The notes below the pieces were generated by a model, which was given only the letters and a program-made list of their open reading frames with translations, made no database searches and was not told the DNA's origin. A stretch of DNA of 64,000 nt from Ligula intestinalis (lineage: Eukaryota > Platyhelminthes > Cestoda > Diphyllobothriidea > Diphyllobothriidae), in contig JAYGXS010000005.1 in the NCBI GenBank assembly GCA_036362985.1, positions 7,580,167 to 7,644,166 of the forward strand. The letters are read 5' to 3'. How positions within the stretch are numbered: the stretch's first letter is position 1; every line of letters starts with the position of its first letter. Positions 1 through 13,400 of the stretch are shown one piece after another. Both the position numbers and the translations under genes were made by a program.

Positions 1-2654
1 TGCTCGTGTTCAAGGAAGTGAATAAGGCTCAGACAGATGTTTCGTCAAATATTAGGAGCTCGGTTCCTCAGTGAGTCTGTGTGTTTTCGCGTTCAAGAAC
101 AGTTAAAAGCATAATGCCGCCACTTGTCGAGGGAAGAACTGTGAGCCTAAGCGTTTTACTTAGGAAAACCACCCCTTTAGTTAAGTTTATTCAGGGTAAG
201 GTGCATAACTTTTGGCAAAATTGGGAGTAGTCTCATATCGAAGGAATTTTATATGCTATTAAATACTACAGAACCAAACTTTGGTAAAAGTTCCAAGTGG
301 GTTCTTCGAAAGGTCCTTTTGTATTGTAACCACCTACTTACACATTTTCAGTAGGTTGAATTACCGACAATCTTTCCGTTTTCTGCACACTAGCCGACGA
401 TCCAGCAGGGATTGGATGATGGCACTGACCTGCAGAGTGGTCCTCATAAGCCAACCGCATACAATGATCCCTTAAGTCAGTTAAATAAAAACAAAAATGG
501 CTTTTCAAATTAACCACGGGAACAATCACCCACTTAAAAGATTTAAGTAAGGTGAATTTCTATAATCTTCCACCTTCTTCACTCGTTCGCCCTTATTCTA
601 TTTTTGTTTAGTGGTACTACTAGAAAGTGCATCTCAATGACCTCGCCCGAGGTCCGAACACACTCCCCCGATAACAACGCGCTCGCCGTTCGTCCGGTGA
701 GGGGTTAGCGATGATATAAAAGCGTACTTCAGTGTCCCCGCGCGAGGTTTGAGTACGCGCCCCAGCTCACCCTCGTAACGTTTTCATTTTACAGAATTAT
801 TGCGATATAATTTGTTACTTGACATGCCCCGCCCCTGCTCTCTCCTAAAATCAGGAGCTCGTAAGACCGAGGGGTGCGCTCCACACACCCCTCAGGCGGC
901 CCTACGAGGTACTCTTACCGAAGTTCGGATATAAATGTTAAGGTAATATGGCAAATGGATAAGGGAAGGCCTTTAAATGAAGTTTCAAGGGCATTGTTTT
1001 TTCGAATCACCCCGAAATTATAACTAGTAGTTGAGTCGAAGCCAGTCAACTACTTTGTCTCGGCTTTAAGCTTATTCCAAGTAGTAATTATTGGTGGTAG
1101 AATGGACATTATGTGATTACTTTGCAAAAGATGATGACGGTGTCAGTGACTCGTGTGTATATCGCAGTGTGTTAAGTTAACAGGTAAAACCCTCGCCGTT
1201 GCGATCTTCAGGCCCGGTTCCGCATGGGAAGAGGAGAATAATTTATTCTGTACATAAGGAATGGAGAAAAGACAGAAGGAAGTTGACTGCCGGACCGCAC
1301 ATCCAGCCGCAAAATGGGGGGGGGGCTTTGTCCGCAGTGATGAGAGCGTGGGCCGTCATCACAGTGAGGCCCTTTGTGAGACGGCCTTGAAAGTGATTGG
1401 CCAGACGGACAGAGTCAGCCTACGAGCACACGCGTGTTAGTGACCGCAGCGAGAGGCAGGCGTTCACTGCACTTGTGACTGTCTGTCTCAGAAACAAATC
1501 AGGAATTGCGATCACGTGACCTCAAGCCTGGCGTGCAGCCACTGGATTCACTACGCGTTCATTGCCAAAGATGGAAGGCGGTGCAAAGTCAATAAAAATA
1601 CACTTAAGTGCGATGGGACGGAGTCATTTGCCTCGACTGTACTCACCTTCTCTCGAGATATATTTTGACTCCTACGTAACCTCACTGAAACACCATGCAG
1701 GACACTCGGACTTAGTCGATAAGTATGAAAGTACCACGTCCGCATCTGCCGAGGCCTGTGTAGTTGACGGTGCGGGACAGGGCGACAAGATTGGTCCTTG
1801 CTCCTGACCGTGCCAAGAATTTCCTTGACGGATAGCCGTTATCTGTTGTTGCAGTCTCCTTTCGCAGTTTGTTGAGCATATAGACGGCAATTTTCACTTA
1901 AGACGATCTCGTTGGCGATCCTGTCACTGTACACTTATTAACTGTAGGCCTAACCAGTAGAGCGACAACATACGACACTGCAATATTGTTTCGATGTCAC
2001 TTGGTACGAAATCACTAGGTTTTTAGATTAGCTGGTATGCGCAATTCAATAGCAAAGAACAGCCAATTAAGCGGTTCAGTTAATCTCGCTAACTTCTTCC
2101 AAGGAGTCTGTATAACTATGTCTGATCGGTGAGGATATTTATAAGATCCATCTACTGCGAAATGGAGAATCTCAATGACAAACCAGGTTCAGCAAGCTCT
2201 TTTAGATGTCCTCTGTCTCATCCAAAATTTCTCCCTTCCGAAGTATACAGGACTTTATCTATCTTGCCAAAGGGGGTCTTCTTCCTAAACATTTCACGAC
2301 TACTCGTAGCCGCTTTATTCCCCTCAGCAGTTAACTTTTACTGTAACTGATAGTTATTCCTCTTTCATCATTAGGTCTCAAATGGTGCCACTTTTTTGCA
2401 TCTTCCTGGTCATCTGTAATGTTAACGCTAAAAATCACCACATCGTTCGCGTGCAGTTTACATTGTAATGTAATGTAATAGATATAAATAATTGATCCCA
2501 GATGGTAGACATTCAGACACCAGTAGCTAATGTGCTGAAGATGTGCAGTGCAGATACACATCTTCATCGCGTCGAAGAGTTTGATACGGGCCTCCCCACT
2601 AGTATCATACCACTGTCAATTTTGCAACCGCCTGCTCAAAAAGGAGAAGTACAG
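1..2654. other. no recognisable gene
   Basis: No open frame here resembles a known protein family, and I see no splice-bounded exon. The stretch is of mixed composition, with a GC-richer part around 640-900 and an 8-10 base G run near 1317-1326. Short open frames are isolated and lack flanking splice signals. Probably intergenic or old repeat sequence. Confidence 0.5.
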
Positions 2655-3240
2655 CACAATGTATGAGAAGCAGCTATGCTTCTGGCCGCCAAAACCTTGG
2701 GCTGGCTATCAACACGGACACAACGGTGCTCACGCATCTGTCGTTGCTCAAAACAAAAGACAAAGACCTTCACGTCAATGCTAAAGACACCCAAATTCAA
2801 ACAGTGGACAAGTTCACCTAGTTAAGCAGAGCACTCATACAGAACCAAAATCGATTAAGAGGCTGCGTACTGGAAGCCAGTCAGGTCTTGGACCGGCTGC
2901 AAGCCTTCGCGTGGAATCGTTGCACCCCCAACCGAACACCTGCTGAAGATGTACAACCCCTAATCTTGACAACACCCCTGTATGAAACGAAAACCTGGAC
3001 CGTATACTCCAATGAAGCCAGGAAACGCAACCACTTCCACTGCCACGACCACTGCCTCCAAAGAATACTGAATCCGAGGTAGCAGGATAGGATCTTGGGC
3101 TCGGAGCTCCTGGAACGGACGGATATCCACACAATCCACGCCATGGTGTGACCCAGGCACAACCACCTACATCATCCCGTCCAGAAGCCCACGAAGACTT
3201 CCATGTCGTCCATTCCTACCACGGGTGACAACACACCCGA
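2655..3240 (+). mobile_element. non-LTR retrotransposon fragment (post-RT region of a LINE)
   Basis: Read across several frames, this stretch keeps the region after the reverse-transcriptase catalytic core of a LINE. A part near 2690-2830 resembles the segment that ends in the usual FTYLGS block (here KFTYLVKQST). It is followed by TKTWTVYSNEARKRNHFH near 2985-3045 and the RILRxRWQDRI block (here RILNPRWQDRI, near 3060-3090). In-frame stops and frame changes show a dead copy. It differs from the RTE-like family at 9.5-12.5 kb. The clade (RTE-like or another) is not settled. Confidence 0.6.
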
Positions 3241-3309
3241 CACCCTGGCAGGTACTATACTCACAAAAGCTGTCCAACTTTGGGATAACAGGGGATCTCC
3301 TGATCTGAA

Positions 3310-4245
3310 ATGAAGATTTCCTGGGCGAAAAAAGTTGCTGCAGATAGCTGCTGTTCAGAGTGGGCACCTGTCAAAAGTGGAGTTCTACAAGGGTCAGTTC
3401 TTGGGCCACGCTCTTTCATCATCTACGTCAATGAAATCATGCGAGATGTTAAATCTGACGTAATACTCTTTGCAGATGATCGAAAGCGGTAAAGGGTGAT
3501 ATAAGACGAAAGGGACACCCCAGTAATGTAAGAAGATGTAGACCAGCTGCACTCTTGGAGCAAAAGTTGGTGTATAAAATTCAACCCCAAAAAATGTGTA
3601 TTAACGCACATGTTATCAGCAAAGCGCCACAGAAATGCACTCTTGCGATAGTATATTTTGGGAAACAAAGCACTTGAAACCATGAGTGTGCAAAGAGGCT
3701 TTAGTGTAGTTATTAAAGACGACCTAACTGTGACCACACAGTGTTCCAAAGTTGCAACGAGAGCAATGCCGGCCATGAGTGCCATATGAAGAACGTTTGT
3801 TAATCTGAATGCACATGTCTTCAGAAAAGTATATGGAACGTTCGTGGCCGCATCTGAAATATGCGATACTAGCTTCAGAAAGACATAGGGCTTCTTGAAG
3901 GTGTTCAACGACGTGCTACTAAGGCGGTTCCTGAACTAAAGCAGTTCACATACGAACAGCGTTTGACTGCTTTAAATCTGTTCCCCCTCCATTATAGACA
4001 AGACAGGAGGGACCTTTTAGCAAAGTTTAAGTTACTAAGCGAACTGTTCTAGATATCAAGTCCCAAGAAGAGACCTCAGGAGAAATGATTGTCAGTCAAC
4101 GAAGGAAATGAGCCGCACAAACCAACGATCATAATTATTATCTGAAAATGTCCTTCGACAGTGGAACGCCTTGCCAGGGTCAGTTGTGCATTCACCTACT
4201 GTGAACGTGTTCAAGAGACGTCTGGATAATCATCTGCTAAAGGCC
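3310..4245 (+). mobile_element. jockey/CR1-like LINE, RT C-terminal half, degenerate
   Basis: A decayed reverse transcriptase on the plus strand. RT motif B is visible as VKSGVLQGSVLGPRSF (near 3370-3415), followed by YVNEIM and the catalytic box as LFADD (near 3467-3481). Downstream parts show HSWSKSWCIKFNPKKC (3550-3600) and a VYGTFVAA block (3830-3855). The C-terminal part has LFPLHYRQDRRDLL (about 3980-4020) and a conserved LINE end, LPGSVVHSPTVNVFKRRLD (about 4170-4230). Several stops and frameshifts make it inactive. The order and spacing fit the C-terminal half of a jockey/CR1-type element, 5' truncated. Confidence 0.75.
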
Positions 4246-4790
4246 AATGCGACAGTTCCCCCGTCGATTTCGACGATGGGCACCACGCGCTCCAACAAGC
4301 CGCAGCAAGCGCTGAAGCAAGCCGCAACTGACACAGAGGTGGGCTGGGCAAGCAATACGCAAGCAACAGCAAGTAGGAGCAACGCAGAGAACTTGTGCGA
4401 GAGACCACAGGAGTTTAGGCAGACTTGCACAGAATCTACCCACTCGCTCGCCACTCCCACCTCCGTTGCCGGTGTAAAGACAAAGTCAATAAGACCGGGG
4501 ATGAGGAAGGGTGTAGATGGCTGGCGCGATAAACACTCAGCACGCGCACACTTGACACAGCCATCTCGCTAGGTATGCTCCCGACTGCCCGGGAGCGCCA
4601 TAAAGGCCACATTAAGAGGGAGCCATTGCAGCCTGACTCTCAGTCCTCCCTCTCCTCCCGTACGCACATACAGACACACGCGTACAGAAGGAGCAGCTAC
4701 GTAGGGGGTCCGAGTTTTCCCGTCAGTTGGCAGACCCTCCAAGCCACGGCCAATGCAAGCATTCAAACACACACCTAGCATAAATGATTG
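4245..4790 (+). repeat. interspersed GC-rich repeat, copy 1
   Basis: This stretch shares blocks in the same order and orientation with 28840-29290: a CGTCGATTTCGACGATG block, a TGGCTGGCGCG / CTGACGCGAGC part, GGGAGCGCCATAAAGGCCAC, and a block encoding AAGGAGCCATTG. A shorter relative lies at 59835-59990. It directly follows the LINE C-terminus, so it may be the 3' UTR of that LINE or a non-autonomous element using it. No coding function is proposed. Confidence 0.55.
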
Positions 4791-5689
4791 TAAAACATAC
4801 TACTCGCTTGATTTCAATAACACTTTTATTTTCACTTCAGGTGTCCAGACGAATATTCCACAGTGGATATACAGCGAACGTTCCGTACGCTGCCATTCCA
4901 CAAACGCCCCCCCTTGCCAACCATTCATGCTTCCTAAATATTTTTATGCAGTTTTGCATAACAAAACGATCTGTAACAACGCTTGCATTTTTCACTACAC
5001 TTTATGCATTCCTGTGCCGCTTCAATGGAGTTTTTAAGGGCTTCGGTAATTTACTCCAAATATACTGACTGACCAGTAATGTGGAATCCAGCACAATTTG
5101 ACCTGTCCTCGGCCTGCTTGGTCACCTGGCAATCCATCGCACAGAGACCACCGAACCAGTGTCTGGAACACCAACATAAATCCACCTCATCCTACGCAAT
5201 TGCCCACATCGCGTAGCCCTATCTGTCTACAGGTAAATACATGGCAACGAAATTCACCACATAATACTGGGAGACAAAGCATGAATACATGGGATAGTGA
5301 AAATGCACGAATATATCACTGTTCCGGACTGTCTGCAATGCGGAGCCAAAAGAATGAGAAGCAGCAGCGTTCGTCATGTCTGTAGCACTAAAAACGTCGT
5401 CAGTGAGTGACTGCAATTGCCCACAAGATTGGGCAGTTGGTTTTCGTGAAAACATTGTAACTGCCACCCCAAGTAATTGCACCCTTTTTCCAGCTGGCGT
5501 CGGGTGTAATTGTCTCACATATAAGGTAACCAGCTATTTTGAGTGTTCTGGGGTTAAATTGAGGTCTTCAAAACCAGGACCTTCTACGCAGCTGAGGGCC
5601 CTCTGCTGTGCCAAGCCCCGTCATACAAGCATTGGAGTCTCCGTTGGGACAACATTTATGCCATTTTAAATCACTTTATTTAGGAAAAC
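4791..5689. other. no recognisable gene
   Basis: Several overlapping open frames of 65-100 codons occur here on both strands, but none resembles a known domain or shows coherent splice sites. Probably repeat-derived or intergenic. Confidence 0.45.
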
Positions 5690-6390
5690 GGGTTTTGTCC
5701 GCACAGATGCATGGTACACGCGGACCTTTCTGGAGATATAAATATCGCATTGGATCCGGCACTTTCGAAGGCTGGAGAAAACTCGTGCTGCGTCACTTCG
5801 GGAGAAAATATCACATTTAATCTCCCCATTCGGCAGCAACCTCACTCTGAGGTATTCGGAACTGTCTGCTTCTTCAAGTAGACAGTGACTAAGTTCGAGA
5901 GGTGCCTTTTCTTCGGCAGGGATGCAGCATGCAAACGCTTCGGTCTTCCCAGCGTTTATGGGCAAACCAACCGATTTTGCGACCTCGTTCACCCTTCACA
6001 CCGTAGAGTGTAGATCACCAAAGCTTGAAGCCAGTTAAGCGATATCGTGGGCATAGTTGAGGTCAGTCAACCGACGCTCGAGTGTAAGCTCAATACCGTC
6101 ATTATCCTGTAGGGCCTTTCCGAGGACCTATTCAATGGCGTAGTTAAAGACGATGGGCGACGGGACACAGCCCTGTCGAACGCCAGACCGAATAGCGAAG
6201 GGTTCTGAGAGGTTGTTGTGGAGTAGAACCCGCGCAGTGATGGAGCGGTAGTATGCCTTGACCAGGGCAATAGTTTTTGATGGTACACCATCGAATGCCA
6301 TTATCCGCCATAAGGAGTCACGAACCAGGCTATCTGAAGAGTTAGTGGTTACCATTAACTCGCTTCACGCACAGGTAGACTATACGGCCA
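5690..6390 (-). mobile_element. RTE-like LINE fragment, RT palm region
   Basis: Minus-strand reverse transcriptase piece. Reading down from about 6355 are DSLWRIMAFDG, LVKAYYRSITARV, and motif B as IRSGVRQGCVPSP near 6160-6200. A frameshift follows, then LTDLNYAHDIA, where the catalytic YADD is changed to YAHD. The post-palm part INAGKTEAFACCIPAEE and the SEYL block follow (5860-5990). Sequence at 5715-5810 aligns with 25960-26040, so both belong to one RTE-like family. The copy lacks an endonuclease, is 5' truncated and is inactive. Confidence 0.75.
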
Positions 6391-7032
6391 GTAAGAGAGC
6401 TAATCACTACCAGGAGGTATTGAAGAGGACCTGTAGATTTCACAACGGAAAAGGCCATAGGTATGAAGTGGTTTGGACGAACCACCAGATCCCATTCATA
6501 CGATCACTATAGCGGTGTGAACCCATACGCCAATGAAGCTAAGACTCGATTGGCAGCTAAACTGGAGGTCAACGACCCGAAAAACATCAGACAACCCGAA
6601 CGATAGAACATCACACAATAACATAACTTAGGTCAAGGAGTACTAACAACTGCACTGGACTTAAGGGTGAGTGAAAGGCATGGCTGGAGCAAAAACAAGA
6701 AGAGATAACGGAAGGTGCTGACAACTAAGCATTGAGGACTTTCTGCGTAATTAAGCCAAAAAAGCGAACGCAAACTACAGGCATAGAAACGCAAAACCCC
6801 AGCAAGAAGCCGTAGCGGCAAGTAACCAAAACGTCATGGCTGAAAATGTTGAAAAAGATGCGTTAACCCTGCAAACTGGCACAAGAGCTTTCAAAAAATG
6901 CCAAATGGTCGAACGGAGAAGGAAGACTGGTTTATGTGCAACAGTTGTTTCCAAAGACAGCTCGAGAGAAAGTATTTATCTTGAAAAATAAAAAAGAAAA
7001 AAAGAAGAAGAAGAAGGAAAAAACAACAAGTT
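6391..7032. other. sequence 3' of TRAPPC4, no separate gene
   Basis: This lies downstream of the TRAPPC4 stop codon on the minus strand, so it should contain its 3' UTR. An A/AG-rich block at 6985-7025 is T/CT-rich in the gene sense. I see no canonical AATAAA in the sense orientation close to the stop, so the cleavage site is not assigned. Confidence 0.4.
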
Positions 7033-7470
7033 TCAGGTGAAAATGCCACGCTCCACCTGCTCACATATTTTCTTGACCTTTTCGTTAAAAAACTCGAAGT
7101 TAAATGGCTGGTTCTGCGAATAGAAAGGATTTTTCAATACATAGTCAGTATAAGCTGAATACACTAATTTTAAAGCGTCTCGTGCATTGGCGGGTATCCG
7201 ATGATCGGTGACAAGGAGGAATTTTGCTCCAGTTATGGATTCGTAACAGTGTAGACGACACTCAGGGGTTTCCAGGGTCTGAATGCCAGAGCCGTTCGAG
7301 CCTGGCCCGCTTTTGTCATCGAGCTTCGATAACGCCGTAACGGGCGTCAGGATTCGTGACATCTGGTGAATAGCCTGGAACATGCTAGCCAAGGTGATGC
7401 GATCGTTGGGGCTGAGTGGTGGGAGACCGAAGTTGATTTTGATTGGAAAATTTGACGGATTTGAGAAAAC
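7033..7470 (-). CDS. TRAPPC4: TRAPPC4 exon 2 (last exon)
   Basis: 145 codons plus TGA at 7035-7033. The acceptor is AG at 7472-7471 after a pyrimidine-rich run. The exon starts GTTTTC and continues the exon 1 frame, giving the family-like junction ILE-VFSNPSNFP. A methionine within the exon (7392) is the conserved LASM residue, not the start. Confidence 0.93.
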   Translation of the reverse strand, partial: VFSNPSNFPIKINFGLPPLSPNDRITLASMFQAIHQMSRILTPVTALSKLDDKSGPGSNGSGIQTLETPECRLHCYESITGAKFLLVTDHRIPANARDALKLVYSAYTDYVLKNPFYSQNQPFNFEFFNEKVKKICEQVERGIFT

Positions 7471-10400
7471 CTACAAAAGGAGGTAGTGAATGGGATAGAG
7501 GGGGAGAGGCGTGTGAACATTAGATAAATAAAGAGCAATTAATGTTCTGAGTTCCGGGAAGGTCCTAGGAAAAGCCTGTTGGGCTTTCTTGTCGCAAGAG
7601 CAACCACTTGTCCCGGGGGTAAAGTTTCCGTTCACCGTTAAGTCTTAAGCGGACTGGAAGTGTTCAGACTTATTTGGTGGGTTGAGATTACCCTTAGACA
7701 GTTAACTGAAACCTTAGAACAGTATGACCTCATTTTCAATTTCTGGATTGCAAATAGGTTGGCAGGGAGGGAGCGAATGATCATGTGCATCAATCATACT
7801 GCTATTATAAAGCAAGGAAATCTAGAAAAAAAACATACTAATCGTTTGCAGATTGACGGATTCCAGGAAAGGAACCACGCACAAGAAACGATACGAAGCC
7901 GTGGAAGAGTGAGGTCTGACAAACAAAATACTCAATAATGTACTGTCGAGGCCATTGACAGCATCGCTATATGGTGCCTTCCCTAATTTGCAGTCAGAAG
8001 ACACAACCTTGAACAGGCGCACTGAACGGTTTCTGGGGATCAGGTTGAGATAAAAATTTCAAAGCAGCATCATGAAAATGTCTGATTCAAGTCTGATTTA
8101 TTCACCCTACAACGTCCGCGAGAACCAACGCGTTTCATAATTTCGGCTCATTGATATAGGCAAACAGTATAAAATCTGTGTATTTATTCACTCACCCATT
8201 CCTATGGGGCAGAATAGATGGATCGCGCAAGCCGGCGTTTATCCGAAATAACATAATAAAATCTTCCAGCATGGTTAGGGAACATTAACAGGTAAATTTC
8301 AATACACATAGTAGTCAGATTATTGCTTGGGTGCCAGAACGACCTTCTGAATGACCTAAAAGATGCCCTCGGTTCAAAATTCCTTGAGCAAGGTCTGTTG
8401 GCTACGACAGAAGCGGCTGCAATAAGGTTACACAAACCGGCCCTGTGTACCCAAAGGAACTTCGTAAATGCATCGCAGTTACCATGGCCGAAAGTCGCCA
8501 ATTCAACCACCTACAGTATATTTCCTTTCCCGGTGGCCAGGTTCCACTGACGCAAATCAGGTTGCTGACTCCCATTGTCCCCCCCCCCCAACCGTTACAA
8601 CCGCCCGTTCGCCACAAGCGAATACAAATCTGTTAGGCAAACGATGATTACACGGCCAGTTAGATTCATCAAATTCTTGTCAACTTACGATAATGAATTT
8701 GTAAAGACTGACGTGTGGCACCGACATTGACAGCATTTATGGGTTTGACCATGTTTTCATTCGCGTGCGTTCGAACGGCCGCCTTTTATTAATTCCGCCT
8801 CAAATATATCATTAAATGTAACTTGCTATTCCAAAAAGACGATACTAAAGCGCTCGGAAATCTGAACAGACAAATCCGAGCTTGACCTCCACGCCGAGTC
8901 GAAGAAAGCATTAGTATCTGGTCAATAATAAAGTCTTAAATAATAGAGGCGAGTTAGAGGATTTTTGAATCCATGTACAGTCTTCATATGAACTGGATCA
9001 TCCAAAGGGTTCGGGAACGTATGGCTCACGAGCCAGGTGTGGTTCTTTTGAGTACATCTGGCTCTCTCAGATAAAAATGGGATAAGAAACTTTAGATTTT
9101 GTGAGTTCGGTTCCTCCAATGACGTGCCACCATTTAATTGGATTTAATCTTAAAATATATTATATGGCTCTCAATGAGCGACAGTTTTTCTCCTAAAAAC
9201 CACAAATGACATTCGATTTTGAATTATGAGCCAGCCTCAGGAGTTTTTTCACTGTCTGCTCTTCTTCCTCAGTTACACTGCTGGCTCGTGTAAAATGAGT
9301 GTGCGTTTATTACTTGAAACAAGCGAGTAGTCGTCTGAAATTGTGTCAACGACTTCTTTGGAATGTTCGGCTATGTCGATGCATTTCTTAAATCCTATGT
9401 ACCAAGAGGGAGTTCAAAGGCGTTTGCCTATATTTCCTTCAATAAATTTGACTTGACTTGACTATATTTCCAACCATTTGCTTTCTTGACTGCCTGGGTC
9501 AAAAAGGTTCCCGACCTCAGTTCTAGTCTTTCACCTGGACAGTTCGTTTCAGGCTTCATGTTGTTGTTGTTGTTACGGCTGTGATCATGCCTGATCCAGC
9601 CGGCCTCAATGATGTCACGAACGGTACCTCTCCATGCGTGGCGATTGGCGGCAGCGGACCTCGAAAGCTCCACCCAGTCCCTTCTCCAGCGACGGAGGCC
9701 GAAGATAGAAGGTCCAAGAACTGATTCCATGGCTTGACGGGCGGTGTCTAGCCAAGTCTTCAGTTGCCCTCCTCTTCGACGTTTCCAGGTGGGCTGCGGT
9801 GTTGGGTCGAGGGCAGCATAGGTAAGCTCGTGGGGCGGACGACGGAGAACGTGTCCAAACCACCTCAGTCGCCTTGCTTGAATGGCTTGAGATATCCTTG
9901 TGATACGATCGCAACGGATGCGGACTGTCTCATTAGAGATGAAGTCGCTATACTGAACTCGCAGGATCGTCCTCAGGCACTGGTGGTCAAAGACCTCCAG
10001 TCTTCGCTCATCTTTAGCGCGCACAGCCCAGCATTCACATCCATGGAGTAGGACTGACCGGATGGATGCACGGTAAACACGAATCTTCCATTATTCGCCA
10101 CAGGGACTCACGATAATGGAATCGAATGCGGCGGCAAAGTCGACAAAGCAAACAGCCATCGGTTGCTGGTAGCTATGGCGGAATTCTAGAGTGCGCCTCA
10201 GTGTGAATATCTGATCCGCACATCCACGCCAAGCTCGGAATCCGACTTGGTTGGGTCGTGTCCTGGAGTCACGTACAGACTGGAAGCGCCTGAAAAGATC
10301 TTTGCAGCAACATCGATAAGACTCATTCCACGGTAGTTCTCGCATCCTGTCATATCTCCCTTCTTATGGACAGGTACAGGGATACCTGAGCCCGTCATCG

Positions 10401-13400
10401 GGAACGGCCTCTTCTCGCCACGCATGTACAATCACCGTATAGAGCCGAGGAGCCAGGGTGTCGGCACAGGACTTGTAGATTTCTGGTGGAATACTGTCCT
10501 TTCTGCACGCCTTGTTGTTGCATAGCCTCTGCATTGCATCGGTAACTTCGTCTTCGGAAGGGAGGTCACGCGACACTGCGCAGGCAGGAGACGCTTGAAA
10601 CTCCGCTGTGGAGGAGAGGGAGAGTGTGATGGTTTATTCGTCAACGTTGAGGAGGTGCTCGAAGTGTTCACGCCAGCGATCGACCTTGGCCGAGTTGTCA
10701 GCAATAAAACCTCCATTCACATCGCGAACAGAATCACAGAGTGTCGGGGGCTTACCACTAACCTGGCGGATGATTTGGTACAGTTTTCGAGTGTCACCAA
10801 CTTTTGAGGCCTGCTCCATATAAGTCGCCTTTTCGGACCAGTACTTCTGCCGGACATCTCTAGCCGACTTTGCTGTCAGCTTTCGAAGTTGGCGGAAGGA
10901 GGCATCGCTTTGGGACCTGGCTCGAGTCGTCTCGGCCGATAGCTGCAGGGTTCTTCCACTGATCCAGTCACTGCGGCGCCGCTGAGTGAATCCGAGAATT
11001 TTCTCAGCTACACCATAGATGGATGTCTTCAGTTATGGCCACTTGCTACTGCCCTCGTTGTCAGCCTGGTCATATGACAGGACTGGATTTCTGTGCTTAG
11101 AGCCTCGGTAGTGTTGGTTTGCTGGAGCATTGCGACATCAAGGAGTCTCGCAGGTGGCAGTTTGGGAGCAGATGATAGGTGAACCTTCAGGCGCGTGCGA
11201 ACGAGAGCATGGTCAGACCCATGGACGTTACCAGTTTTGGCACCTCGCATCGACTTTCTATCGTGGACCCAACTGCAAAACCTTGAACCAACTAGAACGT
11301 TATCGATCTGACTGGCGGTACGGTCACCGTTCGAATACCAAGTCAGTAGATGTTTGTGACGATGCTGAAAGCATGTGTTGGTAACAAACAGTCGGTTCTG
11401 TTCGGCAAACTGCAGCATCTTCTCACCATTGTCCGTTCGAGAGCCAAGCCCAAAACGAGCAAGAAGGTGGCTGTTTGTCGGGTCACCGAGCCCAGTCCGG
11501 CCATTCCAGTCCCCGGCAACAATTAGCCGATCTCGGCGAGGGAGTCGTTCGGCTAGCTCCTGCAGCTGCGTGTAGAAATTGTCTGACTCTTGCTGTTCAG
11601 CCGCCGACATAGGTGCATACACAGATACGACCGAGATGTTCGTAAAATGGCTTTTTAGTCAAACATGGGCCATTCGGTCGTTGACTGGTTCCCGTGCTAG
11701 TAGTGCACGGTTAGCTTCTTCCGAGAGGGCAATAGCCACACCGTGTCTACCAGATGAGTCACTCAGACCGCTGTGATACAAGGGGAAATGAGAATTGACC
11801 CCCGGGATTTCGATTTCTCGGGCGCCTGAGTCGGGGAGTCGGACTTCTGGCAAACAACAAGCATCCACGTGATATTCATGGAGACTGTGCGCTGTCAGAC
11901 TTTGAGTACCAGGTTCCAGAAATAATTGCACATTCCAGCATTTAATACCAAGAGTCCGTTTTTTGCTAAGCAGTCCAGCTTGCACATTATTCGCCTGCAC
12001 CACCGGACAAGGGTTGCGGAGCGCGTCGGTTCCCGTGGACGCCGTAGCAGTGGTCGCAGTAAGGTAAGGAGACATCATGAGGTTTCGAGGGAATTTTGAA
12101 TACATGCAGGTCCCCAACGGCCGCTCAGATTCTCTGTTCGAGGTTGTCTCTTCTAGCACCTTGGCTCAAGAACCTAACCACAAGGCAGTGGTGTTGGTGG
12201 CAAGCAAACCTATTTAATGGCGGTTCACAGTGTCGTCATTGGGCCTTGCGGCATTTTTATAAGGCAGTCGGTGAGCCAGACCTCAGCCCACCGCGCCTTT
12301 GTAACACTGTCGCTGCTGCGTCCGCGACTGCTTATTCGCCAGACCCGAAGCCTGCTTATTTCGCAGCTAACCTTCACTGAAGGCCACGCCACTATCCACC
12401 ACCCATGGACGCGCCAGGTAGCCTGCAGCTTGGCTAACGGGTAACCCTCCTTTCCCGGGTAACCCGCCTTCATCTGGACTGCATGTGATTATAAGGAACG
12501 CCGAGTTTTGTGAAATGATCGGTTTTGGGGGGTTTGCGGAGGACGATGGCGACGCCCACATTCTTCGTTCAGCCAGGCATATTTAGCGCTGCTGCTGCAT
12601 GGCGCCGTATCATGACTTTTTGCTGTTATTTACGTAGTGACCAAGTGGACGGAATCCACTATTATAATAGCAGAAGACTTCCTGCAAATTAATAAAAGCT
12701 TGGAATACGAGGACTACAGCCTTTAGTTGGTAAGTTAACAATAGAGTATAAACACAAGACCTCAGGTCCGTTTCCTGAGTTGCATGGGAGGTCGGAACCT
12801 CTAAGACTTCATCCACTGGGTGTTCCACGATCTCTTCGACGACGAAATAACGGAAAACATCAACTTTCGCCTTGTGAAAGCTAAGGAGACCTTTTATGAC
12901 CCACAGCTACATGAGGTAAAGACCCTTCAGATAACACTAATATATTGCATCATTGCAGACGAAGAATCGGTACCAGGGCCATCCCGTCCTCGGCAATAAC
13001 CTCGGCCAGACAGGCCACAGACGTTTTGTGCACTATTTATTTCACTTTAATAAACGTCAAATAATTAAAACGACAATATACTGGCCTTTCTTTTTACTAT
13101 AAATGGAAGGGATTACTGCCAGGGGTGGGGTTCGAACGCATGCAGCGCAGGCATTTAATAGCGACCATGACTCGAACAACGGTCTATCTACTCCTATAGA
13201 GGTACGGCAGAGCATCCAGGCTTTTTCGGTCCGGAATTTATGCAGACATTTTGACCAATATCAACTATGAAATCCGGTATAATATCCGGACCTGTGGATA
13301 CCGTTATGGATAATTGGACGTATCAATCGCAAATTTTTACACAGTTGCTCACTATCGCCCTGATAAAGAGTTGCTACGAGGTAACAGTACTATTGAGCTT

